DNA from: Pipra filicauda
Lineage: Eukaryota; Chordata; Aves; Passeriformes; Pipridae
Assembly (NCBI RefSeq): GCF_003945595.2
Contig: NW_024104292.1
Location: 558,001 to 622,000, forward strand
DNA: 64,000 bases
Reading direction: 5' to 3'
Shown here: piece by piece, positions 24,653 through 38,337 of the stretch
How positions within the stretch are numbered: the first letter of the stretch is position 1
How the letters are laid out: each line of letters begins with the position of its first letter
Position numbers and translations under genes: made by a program
Notes under the pieces: generated by a model
Told to the model about the DNA's origin: nothing
Databases searched by the model: none
Seen by the model: the letters and a program-made list of their open reading frames with translations, nothing else

Positions 24653-27600
24653 ATGCTTCTGCTAATAATCAGCTTGAGGTATTGAAGAAAAGTTGCCTTT
24701 TAAAGGCAGAACAAAGCTTATTTTACAGCCCAGAATCCTGCAATATTGCATTTAGGATGCTAAGTACTTTGACTACATTTTTCATGGTTCAAAGTTTACC
24801 TAAAATACCTTGCCACGTGTCCTTTGTAGGACATTACACCAAAAAACAGCAGAGACTGTTTTTTTACTGGTTTATTCCATGGTACTCATTTCTCAACACA
24901 GCCAAGGTTCTTATATTGTAGACCCATCTGAAACACAGCCCGTGAGGTTATGCTCACTGCAAACAAAGGCACAAAACACACCATTATTTCTTGCAGACCC
25001 TGTTCTGTTTGTGCTGTAGCTTGTGGGATTGCAAAGATCAAAGAGACGCAAAGCACCAGGGGTACGGAAATATATTAATACATTAATACAGTGTAAACAG
25101 TGCACATGGAAAGAACAGTTTGACTTTGTTTCACTTTCCACTGCTTCCAGAACAAACATCACGTCAGTGTGGTCACTGATTGGTGTTGGAGCAGTCTCGT
25201 TGCTGCGTTCCCTGTGATAATTTCTATGGCCATGTAGGCAAAGACAGCACTTACACATAGGGTGATACACCAGGAAAGTCCCTAGAGAGATTTCTCTTGG
25301 TCTTTGGTGAGACATGGGTGATTAGACACTTTTAGCTTAAACAGGTTAAGCTTGCAGGGAAGCACTGACACAATGGAGACATTTCCATCTCCATTGTGTT
25401 CCAACTTGCCCCTCAAACACAAAATGCAGGGAATGGGGATGGTAGCACTGCACTGACAGGTCAGAAGTGACAACTCCAGCCAAACCTCAGCGTAGCAAAG
25501 AAGCATGTGACTTATCCCAGCAGAGGTCACAAATCCAGGCTGCTTTAATATAGCAGACTTTTCATCTTATTGACTGCCATGCACTCCTTTAGTCTCTAGA
25601 GCCAGCTCCCTCACATCACCATGGTACCTTTTTCTTAGTAGACCCCAAAGCACTTTATTAATGGGGAAAAATATCTCACAATCCCCCTAGGAAGTAAGGT
25701 AACTATTAGGTTTATTTATGAATGGAGGTATTCTTAGTAGCTTACTATGATCAAAGTGAGGGGAAAATAAGAACAAGGAATGGTCTGGGCAAGTTCAGTC
25801 TTACTTCGCTATAGCATTCCCAGGGTGAAGAACCAGGCTCTCCCAAACATACCAGCACCCCACTACCATTAACTACTACCATCTCTGAGCCCAGATAAGA
25901 ACTGATCATGAGTGACATCTATCTATTTTGAGCACGGTTTTGTCTGAAGGACCATTGTAAGTATGCACATGGATCTGAAGTGTAAGGCTGAGTGGAGACA
26001 CTCACCACCACAAGTCACACACTGGGCCATCAACTGAAGGAGGAGGTAAGTACAGGGAAAGTATCATCCTAGCAACTAGCACTGCTGTCTCCAGGAAAGT
26101 CAGACATGAGTGACTTTCAAAGAATTAGGAATATGTAAGATTTCAGACAAGGATGAAATCTGCTTGTGCCTCCTGGACTACCCCTGACAGGAAACTCTCT
26201 TCAAAAAGGAAAATAGAGACATAGAATATCTAGAATATAGTCCTAAAAGTCAAGGTCAGAAAAGATGTCATGGCTGGTCACAGGATTTAGAACCCCTGAG
26301 ATACCTCTCTCTTGATTTTGTGGAGGCTGAATCAAAGATAAATTTCTGTGACATTTTCATTAAAGCCCAGATGTTCTTTTAGCTGAATTTTAATGTCGAG
26401 TTTTCATCATATAAACCACGTAAGATACAATTGAAAATCTTTTCCGTTAGCAGAATGGAGAAGTACCTGTAAAATCAGATGATTGACAACCCTGGAAATT
26501 AAATTGTGTAGGCTGTCTCCCTGATGTCTCTTATCCTGCTCTGGTAAAACCGGACATGTGAGATACCACGGAAACAAATGGATACTTTTCTTTTGATGCA
26601 GCAGCATTTCAGAAGGATCAATACAGAAGGCTTTAATGTGCTGTAAACACCATGAGAAACAAGACAAACCAAACAGGTCAGACCCCTCAGTGAGAACAAA
26701 GCCAGTGTTTCCTTGTGATGATGTCTTGGGTCAGATTCAGGCTCGGACAACCAAACAGATATTTTTTTGTTCTGTTACTCACCTGTTATTCACCCAGGCC
26801 ATATTCCTTCAGCATTTATTTGTGCACAGGTTTATCTAGATTGCAAGTCCAAGAGAGGACTTCAGTATTCCTGAGAGTAGCGTGGTAAATGCAGTAGGAA
26901 TGCATGGAGACAGGACTTGAAGCAGATACTTCTATTCTAAATACGGATTCCTACAGATGTGCAAACTAGGTTTAATTTCAGTATCAGGTGAAACGTCCAA
27001 GCCCTTCTGGGTCCAAGCCTTAACGGTATAGCAGTCTGCTTTGCCTGTGGGACCTTTGATGCTGAAGCATTTTGCACCAAACACAGATTTGTAAAAATTA
27101 TATCCATGTTACTCTTCCATAATAAACTTCAAACTGAAGCCAGTAGTTAAGCCATGAGGAATCAACATATGCATCAATATGACACACTAAAACTGCAAAT
27201 AAATAAGCACTGGTTAGGATCTCTGGTTTCACACGAAGAACAGCAAAAGCAAGCTAGCAAACACAAAACCTCATAACCTCACCAGAGACATACCTGGCAT
27301 CCAGCCTAAAAAGTGATGACAAGTAACAGGCAACTACAGGGTAATGATGAAATTTGTTGTCCACCTCTCACTTGTATTCTGTTAAACCAGCCCTGCCTTA
27401 GCATATGGGCTCTCATCCAGTCTATCTTGAAGCTGAAAAGGTCATATTGAGACTTCTAAGTGGAAGTGACAGTAGGCTCACTCATATGTAAGACAGCAGG
27501 TTCCCAGACCCAAAGCCACCTTTTATTTATATAACTTCAGATAAACCAACTGAAATTATCCCCTTCATTTTTGAGTTTTAACATAATGGTTATAAAGGGA

Positions 27601-30079
27601 TAGTTTCATCTGAACTAATGAAATCTGTTCTATTTCTTTGCTCATTTGCACTTATTTTTGTGGCAGAATTAAAGCTAGACCATGCCAGATATGCAAAAGT
27701 AGCAGAGCATGGTATACCAGTGCAGTAATTGTACTCTTCCAGCATGATTTGAAACACAAATCCCAATCTAGACCAAGAGAGACGGACATGACGTAGAAAA
27801 AATTATCTATTTTTTAAAGACTTGCCCAAATTTCTGGTTTTGTAGCATATATTGTGGTCTAGACCAATAACAAGCAGGAATTTCCCGAAGAGCTGATGAC
27901 AGTTTATATACTCCAAAATCACTTGAGAAATCCGTGGAATACATGGATGTTGATAGCACAATACAAGCAGCATGTGGCTCAACAATATCCCAAGCAGCCA
28001 GAAGTTTTTGGCAGCCTGCCCATGCTCCAGCAGTTAACATCAGGGGAAAAAAAAAAAAGCAAACTATTTTCTCTTTGGACAGTACAACACTCTGCCTTCT
28101 TAAAGAAGTATTTGCAAAATAAATGAGGTTATTCATGAGCAAGAAAACAGGAAATGGCCTAAATGATATAGTCTTTCTGATGTATGTGGTGCCTCATAAA
28201 GGGGGTACCTAGACATAGATGTGCTAGTTTGTGAGTTTGGCTTGTGGGCTTGATTAAGGATATGGGGCCAAGATATGCTCTGCTATTGCATTCACAGCTT
28301 TTCTGTGCAGAGCCAGCATACCCACAAGTAACACTGCTCACGTATTTAGACAGGCTACAAGAGGCAGGGGCATAGGGAGACCTGGGAGGAGCAGGTGTCT
28401 CATGAAGCTGAACGGTACTGTCAGGTCTGTCTCTGCACCCTCTAGGTAGATGTGAACATGAGATCAGAGCCACCAGCACTCCCACACAGAGCTCACTGCC
28501 CCCTCTGAGCCCTTTGCATCTGCCAGAGGAAAGCAGATGGCCTCAAGGACAGGTTAAAACAGACCAGATTCCCCTGTGGTTCAGCAGGATCAAGCAGGTG
28601 AACAAGTTACTGGAAGCAGAATAAGATGAGGGAGTGGTCTGAGGCAGTCAAGGATCAAACCTAAATTTGTAGAGGAGCAGGTATTCAGAGAGAAAGAAAC
28701 AGAGACTTCTCTATCGCCATTTCTGCTCCTGTCATGGGAACATTACAGAGCAAATACAGAGAGTTTCTTCAATTTGGCATTTAGGGATACTTGTCTCCTA
28801 GAAGCTCTTCTGTTCTTTGGGCATGATTAGCTTTGGTTAAAGCTCATTTTTTGTCTCTTCCCAAAACTTGGTATCTCCTCAGCCTGACTATCCGCAATCC
28901 CAAAAGGCCACCAAAATAGAAAAACACATACATACCTGTTGTTTGTTGAGTATCACTGCCAACCAGACTAGATTAACCTGCCCAAGCAGCTGAGCTGGCC
29001 AGCAGTCCATCAAGAGGGAAATTAGAGCAAGATATGGAAGCTGGCCCACAGCAGAAATGTAATAGATAAGTGCACAGGGAGACACATCAATCACTAGAGC
29101 AAAAGGAAGAAAGCCTTTGTAAAAAGCTTATTCAAATGCCTAAATAGCATGTCTAGCTGTCCCACAGCCAGCAGGCACTGTTTAAAGAGTCCATAGCTTA
29201 GCCAGCTGGACAGGTTGGACAGATGTTGAGAGTTTGTCAAGTTCTAAGACTGCTGGATATTTAAAAAGGTTGGTTAAAGTCAGTTCTTCCCTTGAGACAA
29301 TGTTGGGAAGAAGATCTTTCCCACAATATGTCACAAGTCAGTAACCAGTGCGAGGAAAGTGGCCTATGCTTCTGTGCCTCATGCACCTACAAAACAAAGA
29401 GTGAGATTCATCTTTCTTCTGAAACACTGGAGATGCACCTTGACTTGTTCCCCAATTCCTCATGGTCCTATTGATGGCACTCAATCCAGTGGTAGAGTGG
29501 ATCATATATCTTGCTTCTATGCTCAGGGTAGAATTACTCCCAGATGTGATATCCAAAAGGAACCCTCCCCCAGCCCCTGCCCCGGTCAGGTCACTGAGGC
29601 TGCCAGTCAGCCTCCCATGCTGCTGCCAACTTTTCATCTAATACATTTCTTTTACAGCCTTTGTGATGTCCTTGCCCTCTCCTGCTGTCTTCCAGCTGTC
29701 GCACATGGGAAAAAGCTTATAGGGCCTTTACAGTTTGTTTCTGCAGCTTTTAGCCATGGGAAAATGCTGAGACTATGGAAAAGTCTGTGCCTGTGAGCAA
29801 AAGGGTCTCCTCTTGTGTTCTGTTGTGAAGTTCCTTGCATTTCTCAAATGCTTTAGGCAATGGGGTTCAAAGTACTTTAGTAACTTTGGAAAAAAAAAAA
29901 CAAAAACCAACACTTCAGCAACATTTGTTCATCTTCTTCATCTCATGCATGGAGTCAGTCCCAGGTCTGCCGCTCATTCATGCTACCTGCAGTGATGGTG
30001 CCTTGGGGGCTGCTCCAGAATGACCTAAGCCAGTGGTCTAGAAGCAACCAAAGATGTCCCAAGAAGCCCCAAGATATAA

Positions 30080-30552
30080 AGCTATTAGATATAAAGCTAT
30101 TAGAGAGTGTCCAAAGGAGGGCAACGAAGATGGTGAAGAGCCTTGAGGGGAAGCCACATGAGGAGTGACTGAGGTCACTTGGTCTGTTCAGCCTGGAGGA
30201 GACTGAGGGGAGACCTCACTGCAGTCTACAGCTTCCTTGTGAGGGGAAGAGGAGGGGCAGGCACTCATCTCTTCTCTGTGGTGACCAGTGACAGGACTCA
30301 AGGGAATGGCCTGAAGTTGTGTCAGGGGAGGTTTAGGCTGAATATTAGAGAAAGGTTCTTCACCCAGAGGCACTGGAACAGGCTTCTCAGGAAGTGGTCA
30401 CAGAATCAACCCTGACAGAGTTCAGAAAGCATAAGGATCATACTCTCAGGAACATGGTGTGATTCTTGGGGTATCCTGTGCAGGGCCAGGAGATGGACTT
30501 TAATGATCCTTGCGGATCCCTTTCAATTCAAGATATTTTATGGTTCTATGCC
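30080..30552 (+). mobile_element. CR1 LINE 3' fragment
   Basis: Plus-oriented CR1 text includes TCCAAAGGAGGGCAACGAAG, TGTTCAGCCTGGAGGAGACT, GAATATTAGAGAAAGGTTCT and a 3' end near TTTATGGTTCTATG. A 17-bp direct repeat (GATATAAAGCTATTA-like, about 30073-30104) lies at its 5' edge. Confidence 0.82.
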
Positions 30553-33500
30553 TTCAGCATCTGCCTATTTACTGCATGGACAAAAGTGCGAACCAGAATC
30601 CTCCCATCACTCTGTCCCACCTGCCCCAGCTGCCATCCAGTAGAGAGCAGACTGAGATGACACCTCCAAAGCCTTGCACAACGTTGCTTCAAGGGCTGGG
30701 CAGGATTTGTCAGCAACTTAAGAGGGTAAGAAGACAATTTTGGGGTGTGCATTGGACTTCAAACCACTTCTGACAAACCAGTTGATCATAGTATCCTATT
30801 ATTGCTTCTCAGTGATCTGCAACCCACCATGAAGCAGAGCTACAATAAGAACATGGGTCTTCCTCACTCCTTGAGTCTGAGCAAGAAGGTAGATTTCATC
30901 TCCTCTGTTTCAGTAGTCCCGTAAAAAAATTGTTTACAAAGAAATCAACAGCTCCTGTGGATTACTCCTACTTTAATAACTGCTTCATTAGTAGAAACAG
31001 AAATTACTAAACTGTACAGAGAGCACAGAAAATATTCCTCACCACAAATACTGTAAGAGACAAGGTGGTGAACCTGGGGTTTTTTCATTAATGATTTTTG
31101 TTAATATGCTTTATCAGAGCCTGAACTCAGGACAAATTCTGCTCTAATTAACCTAACACATTTTTTCACAGCACGGACATACTGAATGAAATTGCTGTGT
31201 TCGTAGTCCATCTCTGTGATTCTGTGATTCTGAGATAATAGAGCAGTGGGACTATTTGGGAATACCTGACATAATAATCTTCATCACTAAATAGAAAACT
31301 CACAGCATAAAGTCTCAGCCTTAAAATCTAATGAGATGTTTCACTCCAGGCTGGGGTGTCCAACAAGATATTGCCATAAAACGTGCTTCTCTGTTTTGTA
31401 TTCAGCCTCTATTGTTTACTTGTATTTACCCCAGGACTTTTGCAAAATACAACCAAAATTCTCAGTAAACATCCATATATTATTTCTTCTTAGCTCTGCT
31501 TCTCCAAAGGGAGAAGCCATCAAAGCCACAGGTTTGTGCATGTTTAAGGAGCAACATGTGAATTAAAAAGAAGGGAAACTAGCAATAAGCCAAGTAAAAT
31601 GTAGGTTTGGGACTGGAAGGGAAACATAAACGTTCAGAGCCCTGCCAGAATCTCAGGGGGCCATTCCTGAAACAGATGTAAGCATGAGCACAAGCATGAC
31701 TCCGAACCTATATTCTCTGTTTTAATTGAGGCTAGAGTCAGCATTTCCAAGGAAATTTGTTTGCTCCCAGTTAACAATTTAAAGTGTTTATCCATGCTTT
31801 CCTGCAATTGCATGCCTTTTTTCTTCTTTTTTTTTAATGCAATTTTGTTATCATTTTTCCATTTAAAATCCAAATTTGCCTTTAGGATAATTATTTTGCT
31901 GTATTTCATGTAGTCCTTTAGTGCTTGCTTCAAATAAATCAATCATCTTTAATACTGCACAAAGTAATTTGGCAGCATTATGAATGCACCAAAATATATT
32001 CACAATCCGATAATCTATGCTTTCTATTTGCAATCATCTTTCTGCCTTCTGCTCAAAACCAAGACGGCCAATTTCCAGTCATGGGCACTCATGTGATCAG
32101 GATCTCAAAGCCATAGCATGCCACAGCTTGGGCATTGCTAGTGCTCTGTGTCTTCCTGGACTGAGCTTCTCATAATCCGAAATACCTACAGCATCTTTTA
32201 CATCAGTGGCAAATTCAAGGATGCAAATGCAGAATTTTCTTCCATGATGCATACAGCCAATCTGTGGGCTGATTAACTTCAAAAGATGGTTTAATAAATA
32301 GAAAAAATTTCAAATTACAAATTCAGGACCATCTTTTCACAGTTATTAAAAGAATATTATTAAAATATTGAGCATTACTGAAATAAAGTCCAGTTTTAAC
32401 TCTGTTGCAAAAATTAAACCCGCGCAAGGACCTAAAATCACTGAAGGATTTCAGAAAAGTATGTACTCCTTAAGAGAAAAATTTTCTATTAAAATGGGCT
32501 CATAGCTCCAGGATGCTTCTTGAACACACTGAGCACTTTACTGCTGGCAGTTCGAAATCCCTGCAGCTCTCACAGTGCTCCTGAAAAACAGGCTTTGACC
32601 TGTTCCTCTCAGATACTTTTTGGGGTGAGACTCTCAGGAACAGCTGCCACTGTGTGAAATTTAGCCTTAAGTAATTTAGCTCAAGATCACAAAGCAAAAA
32701 ACATCTGCAGAATATAGAGAAGACATAGATACTCTGGCCTCAGGTTTTCTTTTTAAAATGACCATACGAAAGAAAATATAGAATTATACAAATTTTTAGA
32801 CCAAGTTAGTTACACAAACTGAGCTGGTTGCAAGTGACACCTGAGTTACTTGAATAATTATTTTTTTTTTTTTTACTGATTAGAAACAGGTTGTTATACT
32901 TGGATCCTGATTTATCTTTAGTTAAATACCACTTAAATCCACATTAAGTCATTGTGTTCTAGTCAACAGATTTTAGAATGAGTCAGCTCTATGCTCCCTA
33001 CAAAGGGCTATTTACACTCTTAAAACAAACACAATTTTATATGACCGTTGGATAGAGAGCTGTGTGAGCGAGTTTAATCAGGCATAACTCACCTAAGAGT
33101 CACCAAACAATCTTGAACTAATGGTACCCAGTGTTTGGCAGAAAAATATTTACACCAGTTTGCCTAACCCAGTGTTCGGTCACATCTGGAAAATGAGCAA
33201 AAAAAATCTCCCATCTCAGGCAGGAGTAAGCAAGCAGTCAGTTTAAGCTCTGCTTACAAAAGTTAGTTGGGATGGTGATGCAACACCAATCCCTTAAGGG
33301 AAAAAAGTGAGGACTGTAGCACTGACCTCATCAAGGCTGGGCAGGAAGTTTCAGAAATGTTGAAATTTCTCAATACTGTGCACCAAGCAATACAGAAGAC
33401 ACATGAAGCGAGAGGTAAACATCAGCTGTATCACAATTTGTATCACAAAGCATTGACAAAGGCTTAGGGTCCTCGGTCTTTTGTTGCTCAGCTGAAGACA

Positions 33501-36500
33501 ATGATGAACAATCATGAAAAAAGTGGCAGCTAAAAGGGCAGATGTAGCACTACATGCTGAGTACCAAAATAAACATAGTCTCATTGTGAAATTTAAGGAG
33601 GAAAAAAAGAATCTAGCCACATTCAAATTCTCTGTAGGTCACAGGACAGTTTGTTTTTTGATTTTGTTTAAAATTACGTTTTTCCAACAGACACCCAACT
33701 TCAATAAATGCTCCTTTTCATATGGAAAATAACTTAGCACAGACTCTCCTACGAAAATATTTTTCTCCTGGCACAACCAGGTTTCATGACTAACCTCAAA
33801 TGGTCTGACTACTTTGAGAACAATCAGCCACTTTTATTGATTAAACAAACATGAAAAGACATTCATTCTCTTTAAAAAGCAGTTTTCCACAGCTTTTGTA
33901 ACACAGAAGACAAATAAAAAATAGGGTCATTTTGCACTACTTCCTTTCATTAATTTTATTGAATGTAAATCTATATAATTAAAATTAATACAAATAAAAA
34001 GTAACTTCATTCTATGAAGATCAAGACACCTTACAGTATAAAATTCCCTGAGACATAATATGCAGCTTGAAGGATCACATAGTTCTCTATTCCATTTACA
34101 TTATTATCAAAAAGTAATGTTATTTCTTTCCCTTATAAAATCCAGAAGATAACAATCTTCCTTTTTCTCCCTTCACCCCAATATTTTAAGGCATGGAATA
34201 AAACACTCTTTCAAAATGTATTCAAAAAGACTTTTCTACTTAAAAGAGAAAATAACTTTGCTTAATTTTTACAGATGGATTGTATACATCACCTGCAATG
34301 TCCTGTGGAGTCTGGTATCTGATCTATGGTCCAATTTGCTCAGGCAAACTTTCTCTTTATCATTCAACTGGAGCTTGACAAAGTGAATTACAAAGGCAGT
34401 CCCTAGCCTGTAACAGTAGACTATCAGCCAGTGCAGTGGATGAGCCAAAAATCTGAGATTTATAGAGATGTTGTAATACTGACTTCATCAGCTGTAGGCC
34501 TGGGCTGAATTTCCTTCCAAATGTAAAGGGGAAAATGTTCATCACTAATGTGAGAATGATGAAACTAGAAAAGGCTTCTCTTCTCCCAGTGCAAGTGCTC
34601 TGTAATAATTACTAAAAAACTACAGTTTTCACTATACAAGTCTTGAAAATTCTCAGTGTATAACTTACAAATACTGTGCAATTGTGATCACTTTATTCAA
34701 ACATGATGCTTTAACTGTTACATAGCTCTTTTCTGAATTTTACGAAATTCTAATTCCTCAAAGATTTCAACTGTTTTTCTTAGAGAGACTGAGAAATACA
34801 ATTAACATTTGCAATCTCTGGAAATTTCCATTCCCCTGTAGCCTGATCTTCTGCTTGTGGCGTTATTAATGATTACACGAAAGAACTGTGTACCTGGAAA
34901 CTTTCAGAAAATGCTAAAAAAATGAGGACTGAAAAAAATGCACTATTTTCAGCAGATTGATAAAAAGGAGTGTAATCTTAAATATTAGTTCACCACTTTT
35001 GAGATTGGGCTCTTGTTTACATTTATATGAACTGTGATTAAAAACTGAACAGAACAAAGAAATTATAGATTCAAAGGGAGAGAGATGCTGTCATCCCAAC
35101 ACTTAGCTATTACTGTTAATGCTATACTTATATCAGATTTTTTAAAATATTAAAAACAATGTTATGGGAGTAGCAACCACTGGTAGAGAAACAGATGAGC
35201 GTACCATGAAGAACATGCTTTTACTTTAAACAATCACTTTAGACCTGTTGAAGTAAAAGTGCAGCATTAGGTACCATCCCTACTACATCCCACATTGTGT
35301 AGACCGTCTTCTTTCCTCTCCCAGTAAATATTCTACAATAACTCTGGCATTAACAACAGAAAGCTTCATGGAGTACTTTCAGCCATCCTTCCTTGCACAA
35401 AAGCAGAAGGGAATAAACACAGAAGCCTGCAAGATCTGATCTGGTAAACTTATGCAAATTACTAATGAACTTCATTATTATTATTATTAGTTCTTTTTCC
35501 AGTAATCCTTGGCTCCATGCTTACCTAATCACGGGAAACATCTAATTTAAAATAAATTACAGGAGACTCATAAATCTTAAAAGCACTCACCTAACATCCC
35601 ATACTGCTTAAGTCAAATCTAATCCTTTTCTAAGCTTAATATGACTCACAAATGCCAGTAAATTCACCTGTTCTTATGCCAATCTCTTATTTGCAACTGA
35701 CTTTCTTCTTTCCCCATGTGTTTTGTGCCCATGATTTTATTCTGAATGAAATCTCTGAGGAACTCCATGAATACCTTAATTGTTTGGGCAGGACCCTTGT
35801 GGGTGACCATTTCTTTCCTACCAAACTTTACAGTTGCAAAGGGCATGGGGGGCTCAGTTTCCCAAGGATGAGTAATTGTAATTGAAGTTTCTTGCTGGAT
35901 TTCACAGAGATTACATGTAACCAAAAAGTAACCACAAACCAACTACTAAGATGACTCCAGCAAAACGTCAGTCTAAAAGAGAATAACTACTATAAATGTT
36001 CCCAACAGGCACGGAGAGACAAAGTTCTATCTTAAGAACCTATTTATCCATTAAAAATTTGAGCTAGAAAAAAAACCTCAAAACCAAAGGAAAAAAAAAT
36101 TGTGAATGCTTCCTATTTGATATTCTTTCTTCACACAATCCGTATTTTACCAACAGTCTAGATCTTATACTCTACAGTAATTTTCTTTGAAAGGGAGAGA
36201 TTTGGGAGTTCTGGAAGGGTTTTTGGTAATTATTATTTTACAAACAGCAAAGCAGCATTCTGAGTAGTCCGTCACCCAGCATTTTTAAAAATGCATGCCA
36301 TAAACCTAAACAGTTGCTACACAACAGCACTGTCTATTGATACTAGAGAAATAAGTTAGCCTTTCTGTATACATATTTAATATAGTAATAAAAACCCTGC
36401 CACTCTCAGCCTTTCCCTGCATTTTCTGCATGGCAATAAGTTTGCAGAGAAAAACATGGAAATTCCTGTAAACATTTTCTAATTCCTGAATAAAGGGAAG

Positions 36501-37096
36501 GTGGAAATGTACCGACTTTTTTTCCTACAGTCTCTCTTTTCCTGTACTTGAAGTTCTACTCTATTTTCATACAGGATAAATGTGCCCATGGTTTCAGTAG
36601 GCAGTGGAAGAAATACTTTACATCATCTGAGCTGTTTGTCCACTCAGCTTCAGTCTCCTCCCGTACACTTTTTCCTAAATGGAACAATTATTTGGTTGGA
36701 AGCATTATTAGCTGACTGCTGCAACTTTAAACATTGCTAAAAGGTGCTGCTGTATCATTACATTCTTACATTCAAAACCTGTGGGTCAGAATTGTCTGCA
36801 AATAGCTTTCACACACATAAAAATCAGTTAAAAACATTCACTTTTGTCTTAGGAGTACAGAAAGCCAGCACTGCTCATGTATCCCCTGCAAGCAGAGGAA
36901 AGTTTCACAGTCCAGGAAGTTGTCATAGCCGACAAAATTAGTTTCAGCTGTACAGCTGAAGAACTTGGCATCAGATATTCATGTCGAGCTGTGCAGAACT
37001 TTAAAAAGTTTCACGTCTGTGGGACTTTTCAGAATTTAACTTGGCTCTTTAAAAGTCATCTGGCACAACACTTTTTTGTCCTTTCATAATTTTCCC
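30553..37096. other. AT-rich flank 3' of FUT4
   Basis: No coding evidence was found. 36840-37090 holds a short plus-strand open frame (36877-37089) without recognisable features and could belong to a long FUT4 3' UTR on the other strand. No PIWIL4-like exon was noticed, although mammals have that gene on this side of FUT4. Confidence 0.45.
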
Positions 37097-37102
37097 TTTA
37101 AT
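37097..37102 (-). terminator. Possible poly(A) signal of FUT4 (ATTAAA)
   Basis: On the minus strand an ATTAAA hexamer lies about 180 nt after the FUT4 stop codon. It is the nearest plausible cleavage signal, but the hexamer is common in AT-rich DNA and a longer 3' UTR is equally possible. Confidence 0.25.
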
Positions 37103-37278
37103 AAAAATCTTACTTTTGTAGGCTTTTCACAACTCGTTTTCCTGTACCTGTATATTTCTCTCACTGATGACAGGCGTCTGTGTACTACCTTGGCTAATGA
37201 TTTCTGTTAGACCCATTCTTCCCTATATCTTGACGCTGGCCCAGGCTGTTTCCAGGCAAGCCTCGCCAGCCAGGAACA

Positions 37279-38337
37279 TCAGCTTTCAAACCAGGTGGCC
37301 AGATTTTGTACAATCTTGATTTGATTCCCAGCTGCTCTAACGGCCTCGCAGACCTTGCAGAAATGCTCGTCCCAGAACGAGGTGACGTGGACTTCGTACT
37401 TCTTCCTCCAGGCAAAGTACCGCCTGTAGTTCGGTTTGTTTTTATCGAGGAATTTCAGATAGGTGGCCAGCAGCCGGGGGCTGGGGAAGTCGTCGACGTG
37501 GATGAAGGAGTCGGGGGGGATGAAGCGCTCGTAGTTGGCCCTGCGGGGTCCGAGGACGACGGGCACGGCGCTGGCGGAGAAGGCGTTTCTCCAGAGCTTC
37601 TCGGTGATGTAGTCGGTGTGCTGGGAGTTCTCGAAGGCCAGGTAGAACTTGTAGGCTGAGACGGTCTCCACCACGCCGCCCTCGGCCAGCGCCAGCCCCC
37701 GCGCCCCGTACACGTCGATGGGCAGGTGCTCCTTCAGCTGGCGGTAGTAGCGCACCCGGGCGTGCTCCTCGTTCCAGTTGCTGATCACCCAGGCCACCAG
37801 CCGCGTCTTGCGGGGCAGCACGAAGGGCCTGGGCGCCGGCGGGGCGTAGAGGTACCCGTAGGGCACGAACACGTCGGAGTCGCGGCGGTAGGACATGGTC
37901 CAGTTGAAGAGCCCAGACAGCCCCCGCAGGCCGGGTGAGTGCGAGGGCGACTCGAAGTTCATCCAGACCCAGCGCTGGCGCGGGGGCCGCGGCGGGGACC
38001 CTCGGGGCAGCCCCTCGGGGCCGTGCCGCGCCAGGTCGCGGTGGTGGAACAGTACCGCCTGCGCCTCGGCGAACCGGCTGCGGTCGGCGCTGAGCCGGCA
38101 GCCGCTGATGTTGTAGTGCCGCCGGCAGTCGGCCAAGCGCCGCGGGCGGCCAAAGGGCTCCCACCACAGCAGCACGGTCACCGCCTCGCCGCCCGCCCGC
38201 GCCGGCTCCCGCAGCGCGGCGAACAGGGCGAGCGCGGCGGCGGCGCCCAGCAGCCCGGCCGCCAGCGCCCAGCGCCGCCAGCGCCGCCGCCAGCGCCGCC
38301 GGCAGCCGCCGGGGCAGCGCCGCGGGGTCGCCTCCAT
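37279..38337 (-). CDS. FUT4: Alpha-1,3-fucosyltransferase FUT4, single-exon CDS
   Basis: This gene encodes a 352-residue type II Golgi enzyme of the GT10 family. The family transfers fucose from GDP-fucose in alpha-1,3 linkage to the GlcNAc of N-acetyllactosamine, making Lewis x-type epitopes. The sequence shows an Arg-rich cytosolic tail (residues 1-23), one membrane anchor (about 24-42) and a lumenal catalytic domain. An HHRD acceptor motif lies at 98-101; Arg in this motif is typical of type 2 acceptor users. The WVWMNFESP segment is at 123-131. The GDP-fucose binding signature lies at about 229-263 (YKFYLAFENS, then TDYITEKLWRNA). N-glycosylation sequons are at N76 and N145, and a C-terminal CxxC at 327-330. 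It has no introns, like mammalian FUT4. I chose the ATG at 38337 because the context is good (G at -3 and +4) and the length agrees with the roughly 356-residue chicken enzyme as I remember it. An upstream in-frame ATG at 38499 would give 406 residues. FUT4 rather than another GT10 paralogue is supported by the ANKRD49/MRE11 neighbourhood. Confidence 0.93.
   Translation of the reverse strand: MEATPRRCPGGCRRRWRRRWRRWALAAGLLGAAAALALFAALREPARAGGEAVTVLLWWEPFGRPRRLADCRRHYNISGCRLSADRSRFAEAQAVLFHHRDLARHGPEGLPRGSPPRPPRQRWVWMNFESPSHSPGLRGLSGLFNWTMSYRRDSDVFVPYGYLYAPPAPRPFVLPRKTRLVAWVISNWNEEHARVRYYRQLKEHLPIDVYGARGLALAEGGVVETVSAYKFYLAFENSQHTDYITEKLWRNAFSASAVPVVLGPRRANYERFIPPDSFIHVDDFPSPRLLATYLKFLDKNKPNYRRYFAWRKKYEVHVTSFWDEHFCKVCEAVRAAGNQIKIVQNLATWFES

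Larger units (their letters stand above)
12931..29984. other. Gene-poor intergenic stretch
   Basis: Apart from the CR1 copies at 15.2, 19.3 and 24.5 kb, nothing is supported here. The open frame at plus 16042-16461 (139 codons) has no recognisable motif and is flanked by AT-rich DNA. Somewhat GC-richer patches (14.6-16.4 kb, 22.2-22.6 kb) show no splice-bounded exons. Confidence 0.5.
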
